From Terrimicrobiaceae bacterium (GTDB lineage: Bacteria > Verrucomicrobiota > Verrucomicrobiia > Chthoniobacterales > JAATET01): a DNA stretch of 58,800 bases. The first letter of the stretch is position 1, and each line of letters starts with the position of its first letter. This document shows, piece by piece, positions 56,445 to 58,800 of the stretch. Below the pieces are notes generated by a model. It did no database searches and was not told where the DNA came from. It worked only from the letters and a program-made list of their open reading frames with translations. Location: positions 1 to 58,800 of the forward strand of contig JAQTOP010000011.1 in the NCBI GenBank assembly GCA_028713285.1, in the 5' to 3' direction. The translations under genes were made by a program, and so were the position numbers.

Positions 56445-57607
56445 ACGTCGCGAAGGGTTAGTTTTTCGACGAGATACTCTTCCACGTTCGCGTGTTTCAC
56501 ATCGGGCGCGCCGGGATGGACAAGCTCGCATTCGACGCCGAGGCCAAGGAGTTTCTCCTGCAGGATCGGGCCGAAGTTTGCCGTGTGGGTCGGATCTTCC
56601 TTCTCCTCCCCGAACGCGGGTGAGTCGTGACCGTAAAAAAGATAAACGGGCGGTGCGCTTGCGTCCGCCAGGGCCCAGGGCGAGAACTCCCGTATCCAGG
56701 GCAAAATGACCTCCCTGTGTTTGAAGGATTCTTGAAATTCCGCGCGTTGGTTTTTGGGATCCCAGGCGAAACCGAATGCATGGCCGCCATACCGGCTGTT
56801 CGGCGTCCACTCCTTCATTTGTCTGGGGTCGAGGGTGGTCTGCGCCTCCATCACCGCGACGCACCACGGACGGGTGGATTCGCGCGACACGGAGTCGGCG
56901 CTTGTCGTGTCGGCCAGGTCGTCGTGAAACGCCAGCCAGAGCGCCGAACAGGCCCCCGCCGAAGCGCCCGACAGGCCGATGCGGGCCTTGTCGATATTCC
57001 AGTCGGCGGCTTTGCGGCGAACGAATTGCAGCGCGCGGGCGGCATCGCCCAACGGCGTCAGCACCGGAGCCTCTTCACAGGCGACTTTGGCGGCCGTAAT
57101 GACGGGAAGCGGAATGGTCTCATCGGTGAGAATCGTCTGCGGAAGATAACGGTAGTTGATGGAGACAACGGAAATTCCCGCCGCGAGAAATCCGTCAACG
57201 CCCCCTGGCAGCTCGATGCGCGATTTGTCACCCGAGTTCCAGCCGCCGCCATGGATGTAGAACACCACCGGCGTCGGTTTGGATGAGGACGCCTTCCAAA
57301 AATCGAGTGTCTGCCGTTCCTCGCCACCATAAGGAACATTCGCCATCGTCGGCATCCGCGAGGCGGAGACAGGGGCCTCGGAGGAGGCATCGGTGTTTGG
57401 TTTCATCGAGGGGGCGGCCGCCGAGAGCTTGAGCATGGATGGCCCGCGGCGTCCATGTCGAAGAAAGGTCTCCGGGGGATGGGGAATCGGGCTTGCTTCT
57501 GCTGCGCGGGCCGGTTGAATCGCCATCGAGAGCGATGGGATGAGCAGGGACAAGATCGAGGATTTGCGAGTGGAACCCCGGGACGAAGCGCCGCTGGCTT
57601 CGCCCAT
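56441..57607 (-). CDS. Alpha/beta-hydrolase esterase, probably exported
   Basis: A carboxylesterase/acetylxylan-esterase-like protein of 332-389 residues depending on start. The oxyanion-hole motif HGGGWNSG and the nucleophile elbow GLSGASAGACSALWLA are clear; YLFYGHDSPAF near the C-terminus supplies the acidic residue region and the late PDVKHANVEEYL the His. The ATG at 57607 includes a likely Sec signal (LSLLIPSLSMAIQPARA then AEA), but it overlaps the glutaminase fragment on the other strand; ATGs at 57526 and 57436 are alternatives. Coupled by overlap to the glycosidase-like gene, it may remove esters from the same polysaccharide. Confidence 0.8.
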   Translation of the reverse strand: MGEASGASSRGSTRKSSILSLLIPSLSMAIQPARAAEASPIPHPPETFLRHGRRGPSMLKLSAAAPSMKPNTDASSEAPVSASRMPTMANVPYGGEERQTLDFWKASSSKPTPVVFYIHGGGWNSGDKSRIELPGGVDGFLAAGISVVSINYRYLPQTILTDETIPLPVITAAKVACEEAPVLTPLGDAARALQFVRRKAADWNIDKARIGLSGASAGACSALWLAFHDDLADTTSADSVSRESTRPWCVAVMEAQTTLDPRQMKEWTPNSRYGGHAFGFAWDPKNQRAEFQESFKHREVILPWIREFSPWALADASAPPVYLFYGHDSPAFGEEKEDPTHTANFGPILQEKLLGLGVECELVHPGAPDVKHANVEEYLVEKLTLRDV

Positions 57608-57890
57608 CCAGGCCGTCATTGACGACCTCCATCGGCAGATCGCGAAAGAGCATTCCGGCAACGTCGCCACCTACATTCCCGAGTTGGGACGCGCAAATCC
57701 CGACTGGTTCGGCGTCTGCGTCGTCACCGCCGACGGAAAAATCTACGAGGCCGGCGATACGCAGCAGGAGTTTACCGTTCAGTCGATTTCGAAGCCTTTC
57801 GTGTATGGAAGGGCCTCGAGGACAGCGGGAGCAAGACGGTGCTCGAGAAGATCTGGATGGAGCCATCGGGCGCCGTCGAGATGAATAACC
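57540..57890 (+). pseudogene. glsA: Truncated, frameshifted glutaminase
   Basis: From an ATG at 57540 the plus strand encodes the N-terminal third of a GlsA-type glutaminase: SPIQAVIDDLHRQIAKEHSG, then NVATYIPELGRANPDWFGV and FTVQSISKPFVYG, which includes the catalytic Ser-x-x-Lys (QSISK). Just after that the frame is lost, but the shifted frame continues with the expected KGLEDSG and KIWMEPSGAVEMNN. Homology ends near 57890. The remaining 180 or so residues of a normal 300-residue enzyme are absent, replaced by the HupE-like gene on the opposite strand. Confidence 0.8.
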
Positions 57891-57922
57891 CTAGGCGTCG
57901 CTGGATTCGACCGCCAGGCCGC

Positions 57923-58800
57923 CTAGTTGAGGCCAAAGCCCGCGACACGCTCGACCAGCCACCATGCGCCTGCCAGGGCGACGAGTTGCGAGCACGCCGG
58001 CACCCAGCGGGTCAGCCAGACCGGGTGGTCGCCGAGCTTCCAGAAGATCGGCAGCACAACGGCCGCGACTCCGATTTGTCCCAGCTCGACTCCGACATTG
58101 AAACCGAGCAGCGGCACGAGGACGCCGCTGCCATGCGCTCCGACGCCCATTTCCCGCAGCACGGTCGCAAAGCCCAGTCCATGCACCAATCCAAACGAAA
58201 AGGTAAGCAGGTAACGGCCCGTGGGTTCTCCGCGGCGCAGGAGGTTTTCGATGCCCACATAGACAATCGAGGCGGCGATGAGCGGCTCGACGAGGCGCGG
58301 GGCGAGATGCACGAGATCCAGCGTGGCGAGCGCGAGCGTGATCGAGTGCCCGAGCGTGAAGCAGCTGATGATCTTGAGCGACGACGCGAGATTGCGCGCA
58401 ACGAGCAGGAGCGCGCAGAGGAACAGGAGGTGGTCGTAGCCGGTGAGGATGTGATTGATGCCGAGGCCTGCAAATCCCCAGAACGACGTCGGCGGGATGG
58501 GATCGTCCGCGGTCGCGGGACGGGAGTCGATTTCCAGCGAATCGGCGCCGGCCCGAAGGAGCTGCTCCGCTCGCAAGCGTCCGCCGGCATCCTGCACGGA
58601 AACGTATTGCCGATGGCCCGGAGCCAGCCGGCCGATCAACGTCGAGCGCACCGCAAGTTCTTCTCCCCCGGCGGCCGGGAACGTGAACCGGAAATTCACG
58701 TTGTTGCTTTGCGGATCGACATCCACCGTCGTGCTCGTCGAGCGCAGCGGGCGTCCGCCCGCGGTGAACCGAAGGACATCCGGCGCGAGCCGCAGGAGCT
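57923..58800 (-). CDS. HupE/UreJ-family membrane protein, 5' truncated by window edge
   Basis: The frame is open to the end of the window, so the N-terminus lies outside; the GTG at 58726 is internal. The visible 292 residues comprise a beta-rich exported part and then a membrane domain of six or seven helices starting GFAGLGINHILTGYDHLLFL, followed by CFTLGHSITLALATL and SFGLVHGLGFATVLREMG. The His/Asp residues in these motifs are typical of HupE/UreJ-2 proteins, proposed metal (nickel or cobalt) permeases. No hydrogenase or urease genes are visible. Confidence 0.85.
   Translation of the reverse strand, partial: LLRLAPDVLRFTAGGRPLRSTSTTVDVDPQSNNVNFRFTFPAAGGEELAVRSTLIGRLAPGHRQYVSVQDAGGRLRAEQLLRAGADSLEIDSRPATADDPIPPTSFWGFAGLGINHILTGYDHLLFLCALLLVARNLASSLKIISCFTLGHSITLALATLDLVHLAPRLVEPLIAASIVYVGIENLLRRGEPTGRYLLTFSFGLVHGLGFATVLREMGVGAHGSGVLVPLLGFNVGVELGQIGVAAVVLPIFWKLGDHPVWLTRWVPACSQLVALAGAWWLVERVAGFGLN

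Noticed and set aside
1-58800. CRISPR arrays, rRNA genes or complete insertion sequences
   Set aside because: No regularly spaced repeats, no rRNA-like conserved stretches and no intact transposase with terminal inverted repeats were seen.

Overview
The window is a GC-rich bacterial chromosome segment with long overlapping-stop operons. The gene set best fits the Verrucomicrobiota or a neighbouring PVC lineage: a short PUR-alpha-like protein next to RNase R, a lone prepilin, a ThuA protein beside a Gfo/Idh/MocA dehydrogenase, and a full TreS/GlgX/TreY/TreZ set. The phylum is an inference from gene content, not from a marker gene.

Layout. 1-3.4 kb: the end of a HEAT-repeat protein, a DUF2292 mini-protein, an FAD/NAD(P)-binding oxidoreductase and an unrecognised protein with weak M14-like features. 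3.5-12.3 kb (minus strand): one tightly coupled operon reading sigma factor, small membrane protein, Spy/CpxP-like periplasmic protein, then an MdtABC-type RND pump, all joined by 4-base overlaps. 12.4-23.7 kb: trehalose and glycogen metabolism (treZ on plus; treS-maltokinase, glgX and treY on minus) with small stress-type proteins (CBS pair, DUF3008, DUF3309, a Thr-rich lipoprotein). 23.8-26.6 kb: a CHASE3-PAS hybrid histidine kinase and a small membrane protein.

26.6-36.9 kb is the accessory region. Three imperfect copies of a tRNA-Gly 3' end and its flank (about 26.67, 28.45 and 36.78 kb), the last belonging to an intact tRNA-Gly(CCC), delimit two stacked segments. The left segment holds a frameshifted membrane-protein pseudogene and a degenerate receiver protein. 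The right one holds remnants of a tyrosine and a serine recombinase joined head-on, a zinc-ribbon protein, and a complete four-gene Wadjet-type anti-plasmid system (jetA, jetB, jetC, jetD) behind a promoter with a palindrome in its spacer. This is a defence island at a tRNA hotspot.

36.9-47.7 kb: prepilin, RNase R, PUR protein, pyruvate phosphate dikinase, ThuA and Gfo/Idh pair, M20 deacylase, NAD-dependent sugar epimerase and a DUF4230 protein. 47.9-53.8 kb: a small anti-sigma-like protein, a fasciclin protein, methionine sulfoxide reductase MsrP with an unusual MsrQ-reductase-ferredoxin fusion, meeting tail-to-tail a ChrR-like cupin anti-sigma gene and two tandem ECF sigma genes; together these look like an envelope oxidative-stress module. 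54.0-58.8 kb: a six-hairpin glycosidase-like protein, an esterase, a truncated glutaminase pseudogene and the C-terminal part of a HupE/UreJ-family membrane protein cut by the window edge.
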